From: Exophiala sp. HKRS030
Lineage: Eukaryota; Ascomycota; Eurotiomycetes; Chaetothyriales; Herpotrichiellaceae
Assembly (NCBI GenBank): GCA_023897205.1
Contig: JAHWDD010000008.1
Span: 3,224,001-3,288,000, forward strand
Length of the DNA: 64,000 nucleotides
Direction of reading: 5' to 3'
The position numbers and the translations under genes were made by a program. Below, piece by piece: positions 22,946-33,727 of this stretch; the first letter of the stretch is position 1, and each line of letters starts with the position of its first letter. Under the pieces are notes generated by a model. The model was given only the letters and a program-made list of their open reading frames with translations, was not told the origin of the DNA and ran no database searches.

Positions 22946-24768
22946 TTAGGAAACGATCTCTGTTGTGAGATCCTTTGGCCAGAAGGGTGCGTCTACCTCG
23001 TTCCCTCTAGTTCCGACGTTGTATTTAAACGTAACGTCATTGTGTTGGAACTTGATGATCGGCTTTACAGCTCTTACCGTTGCACCGATGGCTTTACTCT
23101 CACGGTTTTCAAAAAATTCCGGTCTCAATAATTTGTCCGAACTATTTTCTTTGATCATGCCCAAGAACCGCGGAATCGTGTAGAGCATATTGTGGTGCGA
23201 TCTAGTAGTTGACATTGCGTTAGGAGTCCAATTCGCAGTAGCAGCAAGGAAGGATAGGTATCATACCGGAAAACCTGGCGCCCATTTCTCGTCCAAAGAT
23301 CCTGCCAGACAGCCTCTGGATACTGGCCAACACTGTTCGCAAGCCAAGTGTTGTAGTAGTTAAGTGCAAGGTCGACCTTGTAGGAGCCTCCCACGTCCGC
23401 ACGGCGCATCAAAGCACATAAAATACCACAGACCCCAGCGATTCCAGTCATATAGTCGCTATTTGGGAAAACGGGTGTCACCGCTTCACCGTTTTCGAGG
23501 CCCATAGCCTTTCCAAAGCCATGGGAGATACCGACACAAGCATCGCTGATTTGTTGCCAGCCTGATCGATATGTCCACGGTCCATTCCAGCCGTAACAAT
23601 TCTCGCGCGCGGAGATGATACCGCGCTCGCGATCTTTACACAGATCAATGATATCCTGCTGGCCAAAGCCATATTTGTCTAAAACACCTGGTCGGTATCC
23701 CTGAACGACGACATCGGCGTCTAAGATGAGCTCCTTCAACTTTTCCCTGCCGTCCTCGGTCTTGAGATCAATACTGGCATTCCATTTGCCCCAATTTAAG
23801 TCAAGATGTAGTGAACTGTAGTCACAGATCTTCGAAGAGGTGATTCGCATGACGGATGCACCTAGCTCCGCGAGACCACGCGTCACAGCTGGCGCTGCAA
23901 TGACTCTGGTAAGGTCGACAACCTTGAGTCCAGCAAGCGGCCTCTGAGGAGATGTCTGTGGGGTGGACGGCCACCAGGTCGGGAATTGCGAGGAGTTCTT
24001 GACAGGGTGAATCTCAAATAAGCCCACGTGGGCATTCGCTTTGCCATGCTCAGAGGCTCGAAAGGAGTCCGGTGACTCGCAAATCACGCCTGCTTGCTTG
24101 TAGACATCTGAAGCAAGTCTTTGCATCTCCGAACTCTCGATTTGTGAGAGCTTCTCAAAGAAGGGCTCCCACGCGTCTTCCCAAGACTTTGCATCACGCT
24201 CATGTGGAAGTCCGATAGAGTCGAGGGTCGGCTCAGGATTCATGCTTCCATGCAAGTGAAAGTACTTGCCATCTTTGGTTCGATAGATGTTAGTGGCATT
24301 GACACGATGAAGGGAGGAAGCATGTTTATGGCAGTCATAGTCTTTTATGTACTTGTGCATTTTGCTGGCTCCCACTAGGTCTGCGCCGATCTCGTCGTCG
24401 GTGTCGGGGTTCACCTTCCACAACAGTGTGGAAGCAAAAAATAGTTGAGCATGATCACTGTTGATGGTCGCAGGCGAGGCATCTGTGTTGTATTTGCGTT
24501 TCAACAACGCGGCGATGAGTGATGCTTCTAGAGCCTTGAGTGCAGCTGCTGACTCGGCGAATCGCCAATTGATGGGAATACTGGGAGAGTCTGACCCAAC
24601 AAATCGTACTAATTCTCCAAAGTCAAGTGCTTCTTGAGGTAGATCTTTCGCGATCAGAGGGTTTCTGAGGATGCCTTCTTTGTATACTCTCTGAGCTTCC
24701 GATGGCACACTGTAGGAGTTAGGATATTCGGCGACCGCCATCGTATCCTCGGCCTGGATACTCCCCAT
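22946..24768 (-). CDS. Class III CoA-transferase (CaiB/BaiF family)
   Basis: Predicted 585-residue protein. Exons are 24768-23267 and 23201-22946, joined as RQVFR-SHHNMLYTIPRFL. It probably moves CoA between carboxylic acids, activating a substrate for beta-oxidation-like steps. The CaiB core starts near residue 270 with LAGLKVVDLTRVIAAPAVTR, followed by GASVMRI, VVVQGYRPGVLDKYGFG and DYMTGIAGVCGIL. The N-terminal third is a divergent half-domain common in fungal members. The start at MGSIQAED (24768) is preferred to an in-frame ATG 42 nt upstream (24810). It is divergent from the AtuA-like gene over a 480-bp shared promoter; that pairing suggests the two act on one acyl-CoA route. The substrate is unknown. 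Confidence 0.9.
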
Positions 24769-25251
24769 AATGACTTTTGTTGTAGTAAGAGAGGTCAAAC
24801 AAGTGGTCACGCCGCGTACTTAAGGGCTTTCCAAGCTCTGCGCTCGACCCAAAGAAGGTCAATGGTTGATGCTGTCTCTATTGACTGCTTCAAAGCATCA
24901 GATGAAAATGTTTCCTCGCCTTCCTTGTCAGTTGTTGAATTTGGACCGAGCTTAAACTCGGCATTCAAAAGCGGGCGCAGATGAGGAGAATAGTAGCGGC
25001 CGCTGGTGATCCCGAGTCATAAAAGACGAATCAGAACACTGTAGCTTGGTAGCCGGTGATCGACCCAAACTCTGACTAAACCATGATGACAACCATGCGT
25101 TTTGACCGAGGTTCAAAGACTTCCGGCAGGGTTTTGACTTCACTGACAGCTTACGTGGATAAAACAATGTAATAGGAGACCCCGGCGTGACATCTTTTTC
25201 TCAGATTTGCATAATCCAAATTGAAGAGTCTTCGAAGTCAGAACACTCAAC
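24769..25251. promoter_or_regulatory. Divergent promoter, CoA-transferase / AtuA-like gene
   Basis: 480-bp head-to-head region. A reverse-strand CGGGAT occurs near 25011 (GATCCCGAGTCATAAAAG), which resembles an element upstream of the C2H2/Zn2Cys6 regulator. No gene is seen inside. Confidence 0.4.
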
Positions 25252-27147
25252 ATGGGCGACGCAGGAACTAGATGGGCTCGGATGGGCACAAGGCCAGTCC
25301 TAGTCGCCAATTGTTCGGGAGCCAGAGGAGATCCTGGCTACCAGATGCGTCGGCAGGCAACCGAAGGTGATGTTGACTTCATCACTGGCGATTATTTGGC
25401 CGAAATGAATCTTGCGGAAAATGCAGTGAAGATGAGCGAAGGTAAACATGACGGATGGGAACCCACAGCCTGGGATGGCCTAGAGCAGACACTCGACGTC
25501 CTAGATCAGAAGAGAATCAAGGTCATCATAAATGGTGGATCCTTGAATCCTAGTGGACTTGCACGCAAATGCCAGGAGCTGATAAAAGAGAAAGGCTACA
25601 ACCTCAAAGTAGCCTATGTGTATGGCGACGACCTATTGAGTGAAGTCAGAAGCGATCTTGAAAAGACTGGGGCTCTGCCAAAGCATCTTGACTCCGAAAA
25701 TGACAAGGTCTCTCTCTCTGCGAATGCCACGGCCTTGCTTGACACTCGTGGGAAACCGATAGTGTCAGCGAATGCGTACCTAGGCGCCCGTGCAATTGTC
25801 AAGGCCCTCGAACTTGGTGCAGACATTATCATTTGCGGACGAGTGGCCGATGCTTCTCCTGTAATTGGGGCCGCATGGTACTGGCATCAGTGGAGCGACA
25901 CTGACTATGATCAACTGGCTGGAGCTCTCATTGCTGGGCATCTTATTGAGTGTTCAGCCTATGTGACTGGTTCAAACTTTTCTGGGTTTGATGAGTATCC
26001 GCTGGAAACATTCCTTGACCTGCCTTTTGGTATCGCGGAGATCTCTGAGGATGGGACATCCGTGATCACTAAACACGAAAATACAAAAGGATTGGTCAAT
26101 GCAGACAATGTGAAATGCCAGTTTCTGTACGAGCTGCAAGGTAGCACATACCTCAACTCTGATGTGACTGCCCATGTGGAAGACATACGAATCGAAGAGA
26201 TCAGTAAAGATCGTGTTCGCCTTTCCAACGTCAAAGGGTCGCCACCACCCCCTACGACCAAACTGGCCATTTTCTACCAGGGCGGATTCGAGAGTCAGTT
26301 ACTACTCAACGCCACCGGATACGCGACAGCTAAGAAGTGGGAGTTGATGGAGATGCAGTTTCGGTATTTCTTGGAGAAGAAAGGGCTCTTGGACAAGTTC
26401 CAGCTTTTCGACTTCCAGGTGCTGGGAACTCCAGCATCAAACCCGCAAACCCAATTCAGCAGCACGACCTATGGCCGAGTACTCGCACAGGCGGATTCCG
26501 AAGCATTGCTGTATGCATTACTACAAACCTTTTCGGAGTTTGCTATGCAGCACTTCTCAGGCTTTCATTTATCTTTGGACACAAGAACCGCACTTCCGCG
26601 TCCATATCTAGCATTTTATCCGGCATTGTACCCTCAGGGCTCGCTAAGTGAGGGCGCAGCGATTCTGGATATGGAAGGGAAAGTAATTCAAACTGGCGAA
26701 GCAGGGCATCCACCCCAATATCAGAAGCTGAGCCAACGAGACAACTATGAAACGAAGCAACCTGTAGACATTTCTAGCTTTGGACCAACAACAGAAGCAC
26801 GGCTAGGAGACGTCGTCCTTGCAAGGTCAGGCGACAAAGGTGCAAACATCAATATTGGCTTGTTTGTTCGAAAATCTCAGCATTATCCCTGGTTGCAAAC
26901 CTTCATGACTCGTGCGCGGATGCAGGCTTTGATGGGCGACGACTGGAGAGATGACTATTATATTGAGCGAATGGAATTTCAGAACTTGTTGGCAGTCCAT
27001 TTTGTCATTTATGGTCCCTTGGGCAGGGGGGTGAGCAGTTGCAGATTACTAGATGCGTTGGGCAAAGGATTTGCTGATTATATTCGGGATAAGGTGGTGG
27101 ATATTCCCAGAAAATTTCTAGAAGAGAGAGAAGCGGCTAAGCTGTAG
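25252..27147 (+). CDS. AtuA-like protein (DUF1446), acyclic terpene utilisation family
   Basis: Intronless 631-residue protein of the AtuA/DUF1446 family. Bacterial AtuA belongs to the citronellol/geraniol degradation gene set, where its exact reaction is not settled (a geranyl-CoA hydration role has been proposed). The family start is visible as PVLVANCSGARGDPGYQM, followed by DFITGDYLAEMNL, IKVIINGGSLNPSGLA and ADIIICGRVADASPVIGAAWYW. The last 110 residues contain GDVVLARSGDKGANINIGLF, the small C-terminal AtuA-like domain that in bacteria is often a separate polypeptide, so this is a fused form. It is divergent from a CoA-transferase. Lack of introns and bacterial relatives make ancient transfer plausible, though DUF1446 is also widespread in fungi. 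Confidence 0.9.
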   Translation: MGDAGTRWARMGTRPVLVANCSGARGDPGYQMRRQATEGDVDFITGDYLAEMNLAENAVKMSEGKHDGWEPTAWDGLEQTLDVLDQKRIKVIINGGSLNPSGLARKCQELIKEKGYNLKVAYVYGDDLLSEVRSDLEKTGALPKHLDSENDKVSLSANATALLDTRGKPIVSANAYLGARAIVKALELGADIIICGRVADASPVIGAAWYWHQWSDTDYDQLAGALIAGHLIECSAYVTGSNFSGFDEYPLETFLDLPFGIAEISEDGTSVITKHENTKGLVNADNVKCQFLYELQGSTYLNSDVTAHVEDIRIEEISKDRVRLSNVKGSPPPPTTKLAIFYQGGFESQLLLNATGYATAKKWELMEMQFRYFLEKKGLLDKFQLFDFQVLGTPASNPQTQFSSTTYGRVLAQADSEALLYALLQTFSEFAMQHFSGFHLSLDTRTALPRPYLAFYPALYPQGSLSEGAAILDMEGKVIQTGEAGHPPQYQKLSQRDNYETKQPVDISSFGPTTEARLGDVVLARSGDKGANINIGLFVRKSQHYPWLQTFMTRARMQALMGDDWRDDYYIERMEFQNLLAVHFVIYGPLGRGVSSCRLLDALGKGFADYIRDKVVDIPRKFLEEREAAKL

Positions 27148-27378
27148 AGGATGCTGTGCTGGACGAGATTCGTGTTACACACCTTCGATGGTATTGCAAA
27201 ATCAAACACAGTGACACCCTGGTACTCTTTGTTGGCTATAGTAAGGGTATAATCCTCGTATGACCTGGTCAGCGTGCGAAATGCAGGCTCGTAATGTTGA
27301 AAAGTACAGAAACATATTCTCCGTACACGAGATAGCAATCTATATTTACCCCCAGCCATCGTATTGAATCAACACAAT

Positions 27379-28995
27379 CTATGGGTGAGCGTCAAATACC
27401 TTTTGTCCCCGGTACCAAGTTTGCTGTACCTTGGCATTCAACAAGTTCTCGGGTTCCCAATCCCCATCGAGTACAACCAAGTCTGCCGACATACCTTCCG
27501 CAAGGCTGCCGGTCCAGGTTTCGGCAAATCTAGAAAAGGCTGCATTTATTGTTGCTGCCTTGACAGCAGTGGCCATAGGAACGGCAAACTCCGGGTTAGT
27601 TCGATCCGGTAAGGAGGGATTGATAGTCGATCGTCTTGTCGTGGCATGGTAGAGATTGGGCAGAGGAGGATGAGCAGCCGTAGGAACGTCAGTCCCGAAT
27701 GCCAGACGAGCCCCTGACTCATGGAATTCCCGATATGCAAATGCTCGCTTGCACCGATGTTCTCCTATCATATCTGGCCAAGCTGCCATCAAAACAGGAT
27801 CTGAATGCACCGGTTGCACTGAAGCAATAATGCCCAACTGGCCCAGCCTTTTCGCGCTTTCTTCGGAAGCAAGTTCCAAATGTTCGATACGGTGTCGCCG
27901 TGTTGGATTGCCCAAGCTAGCGTAAGCATCAATGATCTGGCTAATGGCTTTATCACCGATAGCATGCACAGCACATTGTAGACCTGCGGCGTCTGCGAGT
28001 TGGACGACCTTTTTCAACTTCTCTGCAGACCAAATGGGTTCTGTGGGATCGGATTGGCCTCCATATGGCTGGCTCAGGGCAGCAGTACATCCATCAACAG
28101 TGCCGTCCACCATGATCTTGATCCCGTTGATACAGAACCTGGGTGATGTTGAAGGGTGGTACTGCTTATGCATCGCGATTGCTTCGTCCAGGCGGCGCTG
28201 GATGTCCTCGTCGTTGTCGGAATACGAGATCATCCAATGCGCTGCAATATGCAGAGGCATCTCATTGTGCTCTCTATATTTTCGGAGGCCTTCCCACTGT
28301 GCCTTGTCCATCGCCATATCAACGACACCAGTACATCCAGCTTCACTGTACGTTTCAACGGCTCGTTGGAGAGCCACACGCTTATCATCTTCATTCAAGT
28401 TCTGTACGAGGAAGGGAATGACGATACCATGATATGCACTCTCCATGAGCAATCCACTGGCAGCCCCTTTCTCATCTCTGCAGATTGTCCCTCCTGGAGG
28501 GTTTTCCATTGATGCCACATTCAACTCCAGGAGAGCAGCGGTGTTGCACCACACCGAGTGTTGGTCCATGGCCTCGATGTAGATTGGTCGTGGGTCGATA
28601 TCGTCCAGCATCGATGCCAAAGCCTTTCCATCCGTAGTCCCTTGGATCCAGCCTTTGACTGAGATCCGAATGGCAGATGGATTTGACTGCGCGTATTCCG
28701 CGATCTTCGAACGGACATCTGCAAACGATTTGCATGTTACGATGTTGAGTTTCCCTAATCCCAGTCCGAATGCTAGAAGGTGAACATGGCTATCGATGAA
28801 ACCTGGAGTTATTATCTTGTCGTTCAGATCAATTTCGCTTGCCCCTTGAGCTCTGGCCTGAGTAAGAGCATCATCCTCGCCACTACCAATTTTCCGAATC
28901 ACTCCCTGTGACATCAGGATGTAGCCACGATGCAGTTCCTCACACCCCTGCGACGAAGTGAAGATCCGAGCATTCTTGAGAATTGTGGTCTCCAT
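27379..28995 (-). CDS. Amidohydrolase family 3, YtcJ-like
   Basis: Intronless 538-residue metal-dependent hydrolase. The N-terminal small beta-sandwich (ILKNARIFTSSQG) is followed by the metal motif TPGFIDSHVHL (about residues 62-72). MVDGTVDG marks the mid-domain strand. Further metal-binding segments are AVHAIGDKA (about 345-353), RIEHLE (about 376) and LAFGTDVP (about 443-450). The C-terminal GSLAEGMSADLVVLDGDW rejoins the sandwich. YtcJ-type enzymes deacylate or deformylate N-substituted amides or imides; the substrate here is not readable. It converges with the AtuA-like gene (231-bp gap). No signal peptide is present. It is probably a cytosolic member of the catabolic block. Confidence 0.9.
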   Translation of the reverse strand: METTILKNARIFTSSQGCEELHRGYILMSQGVIRKIGSGEDDALTQARAQGASEIDLNDKIITPGFIDSHVHLLAFGLGLGKLNIVTCKSFADVRSKIAEYAQSNPSAIRISVKGWIQGTTDGKALASMLDDIDPRPIYIEAMDQHSVWCNTAALLELNVASMENPPGGTICRDEKGAASGLLMESAYHGIVIPFLVQNLNEDDKRVALQRAVETYSEAGCTGVVDMAMDKAQWEGLRKYREHNEMPLHIAAHWMISYSDNDEDIQRRLDEAIAMHKQYHPSTSPRFCINGIKIMVDGTVDGCTAALSQPYGGQSDPTEPIWSAEKLKKVVQLADAAGLQCAVHAIGDKAISQIIDAYASLGNPTRRHRIEHLELASEESAKRLGQLGIIASVQPVHSDPVLMAAWPDMIGEHRCKRAFAYREFHESGARLAFGTDVPTAAHPPLPNLYHATTRRSTINPSLPDRTNPEFAVPMATAVKAATINAAFSRFAETWTGSLAEGMSADLVVLDGDWEPENLLNAKVQQTWYRGQKVFDAHP

Positions 28996-29507
28996 CTTGA
29001 AGTGGGTGGCCTAGATGAGATCCGTGTCCAAGCAGCTGTGAGCCAGCCCCAACCAGCCTGTAAAAGTTCTGAAATGTCCCGCCAATGCCGGTCTGAAGTT
29101 ATGTGTATCATTCACTCTGAGCCTGGGAGAACTTTTCGTATTTTCAACACCTTGGCTTTTACCCTGCGAGCTTACATATCATCCATCACCAGCGACCGGA
29201 AAAGAAGGAGTCTCATCGCTGGTGGAGCTGCGTGCAGGTGCCCCAGCAATCTGCGGAATTTGACGCAACTGGTTGAACATCGGGATGAATCGGCGGGGCT
29301 CAGATCGTGCGAGTGGGGGCAATGCGCAGGGAGAAGAGCTTAAAACCTACGATTTTTTGCCTCCCCAAGTACTTCAAGTTATCTCATTGCCGTTGGCAAC
29401 TTTGATATCTTTATTATTCATAGCAACTACACAGTAACAAAGTCCGGGTTAGGTGACACGATAGGGAGAAAGGACCGGATCTTTATCAATTTCAGCTCTC
29501 TGTCTTT
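28996..29507. other. Intergenic, promoter of the YtcJ-like hydrolase
   Basis: 512 bp between two minus-strand genes. CGGGAT is present near 29281 within ATCGGGATGAATCGGCGGGG. No gene is seen. Confidence 0.35.
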
Positions 29508-31434
29508 CTAGGCTACACTGGTAGACGCTGCCATTCCCTCATCAGGCTGATGGCGAGCGTAGTGGCTGTACTTGATGGCAGTTTTGATACGAAAGTGCTT
29601 CCCCCATTTAAGAAAAATAAGGCTTCCCAACATAATGACCGCATCGATAACAGCGACCGTTATGAAGACATTAGAGAGTCCTACACCCTTAATCCAAGGA
29701 GTCAGAGCAAAAACAAAGATTGTTGGAAAGAGATTCTTGACAAAAGTGACTGCAACCAGACAGTCGGCGATGATCTAGAATTTCGCGTGTCAGAATATTC
29801 TCTCCAAATAGGAAAAATAATAAGACAGAATAGCAACTTACCAAACCATATGCATCGGCCAGATAAGTGTACGACATGCTGACAACGGCAGTAGCACCGA
29901 AACCTGTCAGTCCCGTGCCCACCGCAATTACTTCCCATGCAAGTCCTTTGTCCATTGCAATACCAGTTATCAAGACTCCAGAAACCAAAAACGGTATTGA
30001 CGCCAGAATGAGGTACAGGCGCATCTCCGGCTCGTAGATACCCTTGTTTGACTTGGATAGCCGGATAATGGTCCAGTCACTCAGAGGTCCACATATCAGA
30101 GCTCCGAGCAAGATACCAATGAATCCTGGCAGTCCCATCAAGCCAAGTTGTGAGGCGTTAAAACTGTACGGAGGAAGCGTAATATAGACTGAGAGAGCTG
30201 TGACCGATATGATGGATGCGGATGTCATCGCACCCTGCAGGAGTGCCATGTAGAAGACGGCAGGAATAGAGGTCAACACCTGAGCAGGCTGGTAGCAATG
30301 TTTGAGGAAGTATCTGAAAGGGATCGGGGAGGTTGACCACAGGCTAAGTTTTTGGTAGTATGACTTCCGTCGAGGTCCGGTCGTGTCCAGATCGGTGATG
30401 ATGGAATTTGCTCCACGACTTTGCACAGTGTCAAGTAATACAGGCTGTTTCTGGTCTGACTCCTGAAAGTCCAGTCCTTTCGTCGAGGGGTCAACCTGAT
30501 CCCTGGAGTCTGTGTTCTGGACGCCGTCTATGGTGGCGCGATCGTATCGGGTTTCCTCGTAAAAAAATGTGAATGCGAGCAACAAGATGCCTAGTAGTAT
30601 GGCAATCCACCACCATACCCAACGCCAACCCTCAGAAACAGTAACGTAGCCTGCTGCAAGAGGGGCCAGAGATGCGCCGACGTTGAGCATCCAGACATAG
30701 AAACTGTTCATGCGACCTCGTTGGTGTACAAAGAAAATGTCGACGATGGTCATCTGAACCATGACTTCGCATAAGGCTCCGACGAAGTTGCTGATGAGGT
30801 TGACAAGCATCAGGTCGGCAACATTGTGGATTCTGGCAGACCATACGCTCATGCCCACTTGAACCAAGAGACTGAGGATGTAAACGGGGCGTCGGCCAAA
30901 CTTCAAGGCAAACGGAATAAGGGCTAGACCACCAATACAGAGAGTACCGCAGCCAACAGCGTAGCTGTCGTTGAGGATAGCATAGCTAAACCCGAGTTCC
31001 AAGTTCATTGGGGTCCATGTCACAGTTGCAGAATTTAGTCTGAAGAGAATATTACTGTCAGGGGCCTTTGGTGCTATTTCAGAGAGGGGGATGATAGAAG
31101 ACACCTACAGTGCGAAGACGAGCAGGGCATAGAACGAGACCAGCACAAGGTTCAGATATTTCTGCCATGACGGCCAGTTCTGTCAACGGTCAATATGACA
31201 AACGGTGATGTGATATCGGAAGCAATCCAAGCTTACCAGAGGGTCATTAGGATCTGAGGATGGTTTTGGCTGTAGAATGATTTCTCCTTTGGTTGATCGA
31301 TGGAAGTCTGAAGCCGACGGTCAGCTCAGAGCACGCCAGGACCCTGGTGTTCAAACGTGATACTTGCCTTCGATGCTGATAGTTCCAGGTGGCCATGCCG
31401 GATTGACGCTCTGGGTGGCTGTAGTCTCGGCCAT
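29508..31434 (-). CDS. MFS transporter, DHA1 type (12 TM)
   Basis: Predicted 557-residue plasma-membrane carrier assembled from five exons: 31434-31368, 31307-31237, 31179-31109, 31039-29842 and 29774-29508. The junctions rebuild the family N-terminus (PPGTISIE-DFHRS, SSDPNDPL|NWPSWQK) and TM1 (FALLNSATVTW). The first intron uses a GC donor (GCAAGT), the only phase that works. The last exon, read through an intron after YLADAYGL, supplies TM11-12 (FPTIFVFALTPWIKGVGL) and a C-terminal tail. Motif A-like KFGRRPVYIL and the long central loop (about residues 250-310) are typical of fungal drug:H+ antiporter and HOL1-like proteins. Substrate unknown; import or efflux for the neighbouring catabolic block is likely. 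Confidence 0.9.
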
Positions 31435-31999
31435 GTTGTTTATTCTTGAGGTGGTGATCAAGTTGACGAGAGAAGCACTCAAGAGTACGAGATCTGAGAG
31501 AGCGATTCAATCATTTATACATTTACATTCAAGGCATATCATATACTTCATCCTCATCGGCATATCCATGTCTCGTTGATTTCGGAGTGGAGAAGTCTAT
31601 CTATCATGGATCGAATTGCTGGGCTTTGTTAGGGCTAAGCAACCGAAATCCAACCACGGACAGGGCCTGAGGAGACCTAGAACCACATTTGGCATTGGTC
31701 TCATGCGCAATGTGTCGCCATTGGTGTAACAGGGCGGGGGAGGGGACGATAAGGGCTCGCGAACAAGCCAAGCTCAGTTGTCAGACCGAGATCTCTCAAG
31801 TGCCACGCACGCTCCACGTCCCTGAGTTGGAGACAAGACCTTTCTCACTCTTTGCGAAACATCAAGCTTAGGAGTGACAGTTGCAACTTCACATCCAAAA
31901 CAATTGCGTACAAGAAAATATCGGCACTTCGCAACGGAATTATACTCTCTGAGATACTGGCCACTGCATGGGCCCCACTAACAAGACGTTGACCATGTG
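31435..31999. promoter_or_regulatory. Divergent promoter, MFS carrier / Zn2Cys6 regulator
   Basis: 565-bp head-to-head spacer. No gene is seen; possible control region shared by the regulator and the carrier. Confidence 0.35.
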
Positions 32000-33675
32000 A
32001 TGGATGGGGCTGAATTGGCCATAAAAAAATATCGCAGTCCCCGTCGTCGCCCTGCCCATCTGCGGACGAAAACAGGCTGCCTTCCTTGTAGGACACTCGT
32101 GCTTATGATAACCATTTCTGACTAGGTATTTAGGTAGGAAGCACAAGCGAAAATGCGATGAGCTCAAGCCAATCTGTCATAATTGCTCCGTCTCGAGAAA
32201 ATCGATCTGCACCTGGCCTATAACCAAGGCCAATGACGACAAGGCAGATGCTGCGGATTCAGAATGTACAACACTCAGCGAAGACGAACTGGACAGCAGT
32301 CTAGGAGCAGTCGTGCCGTGGAATATGCGACAGACTTCGGATTCACCGAGCCGAACGATCGAAGATACTCCTGTAGTGATCCTTGAGGACGTTCCTACTA
32401 AATTGGGATTCCATGGACTTGGATCTTATGGCATCAATAGCTGTCGCAACAGTACAGATTCTGTTTTGTTTGATTTCATGCGCCATGTCTTTATTCCACA
32501 GCTCATACGACCAGCAAGCGATCAACCGAATTTGCAATCGTTGATGCGAGACTGTATACAACTTGGTCTACGTCAGCCGTTCTTTCTGAGTGCATTATTA
32601 GCTTGTTCAGGCGCCGAAATGCGGGAGAATGAGCGCGTGTATCGCCCACTCGCGGAAATGTACTATGCAGCAGCAGTTACTGGCCTTCGCAATTTTCTAG
32701 TCAACGAATTTTCTGAGGATACCGAGGTCACTGCTTTGCGTACAACAATTTTTCTTTTGATATACGAGGTAAGTCGGCCTTCATGCTCAGCAGACTATCG
32801 TTTACATCACCTTGATCAGAATTAACGGTTATGGTCAGCGAACTCGTACACATTTCTCCCCAGATCTAGAGACTCATTTACAGGGAGCGGCCGCATTGCT
32901 CCGAGCCCTGATCGTCAATGACACATTGCGCCTTTCATTGCGCGGACAAGATGACATTAAAAGGTCACTTCTCGAATCGTTCATTTTCCATGCAGCGACC
33001 AGCATTCCGTTTCAAGCAGGCGTTCGTCAATCCAAGACTATCGATGAAGCATTTGCACTGGCTCAGAATTGCCTGGAAATACAGACACTGAACGAATCGT
33101 GTCTCCAGCGGTCCTCGCCCGTTCTCGGAGCGCCTCCAGAATTGTTCAGACTTGTTCGTCAAGTCGGGCTTTTGTACCAATCGTCCCAACAAGGGCCTGT
33201 TGATCTGGTTGAATGCTACCAACTTGAGAGGGAACTGATGAGATGGGATTGCAGTAGAATCCAAGACATCTGCTCATCAGTCTCAATTGAGGATGGTCAC
33301 ACACGGAACAACCTCGGGAGCTCGTGTTCAGGCAGAGGTCATGAGGATGTGCTTCTTTTGGGACCTCGAATCTATCATCTCGCATCTCGAATCCTGATCA
33401 GAGAGGTTATCAACACACAAAGAGGCAAGCTTGAATGCTCCGCTGATGATCTGGTCTCAGAGGCACTGCATCTTATCGATCGTTTACAACCTTCGTTGGA
33501 TTATTTCGCAGACTACTACTCTTGGCCCTTCTTCGCCGTCGGCGTTTGCACCACTGACCACCACGCACGTCAATGTCTCATGAACAAAATTCTCGCTTTC
33601 TGGGAGACAACCAAAAATGGGACCATGCAACGCCTGAAAGGGTTGCTCACAGGGGTTTGGGGATGGTGCTGGTAG
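32000..33675 (+). CDS. Zn2Cys6 transcription factor (Fungal_trans_2 type)
   Basis: Predicted 519-residue regulator with exons 32000-32087, 32134-32768 and 32839-33675. The DNA-binding domain is split by the first intron and is easily missed: RTKTGCLPC lies in exon 1 and RKHKRKCDELKPICHNC in exon 2. The cysteines are C27, C30, C37, C44, C47 and C55. The last spacing is seven residues rather than the usual six. A basic N-terminus (KKYRSPRRRP) precedes it. The rest has the Fungal_trans_2 pattern: LRQPFFLSALLACSGAEM, TTIFLLIYE|RTRTH, HLQGAAALLRALIV and a final WPFFAVGV. It is divergent from the MFS carrier, so it may control that transporter or the upstream catabolic block. Confidence 0.88.
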
Positions 33676-33727
33676 TCTCTACTGGAGATCCGATTCCGTT
33701 CTGCCACATTCTTGGACATCCTGGAGT

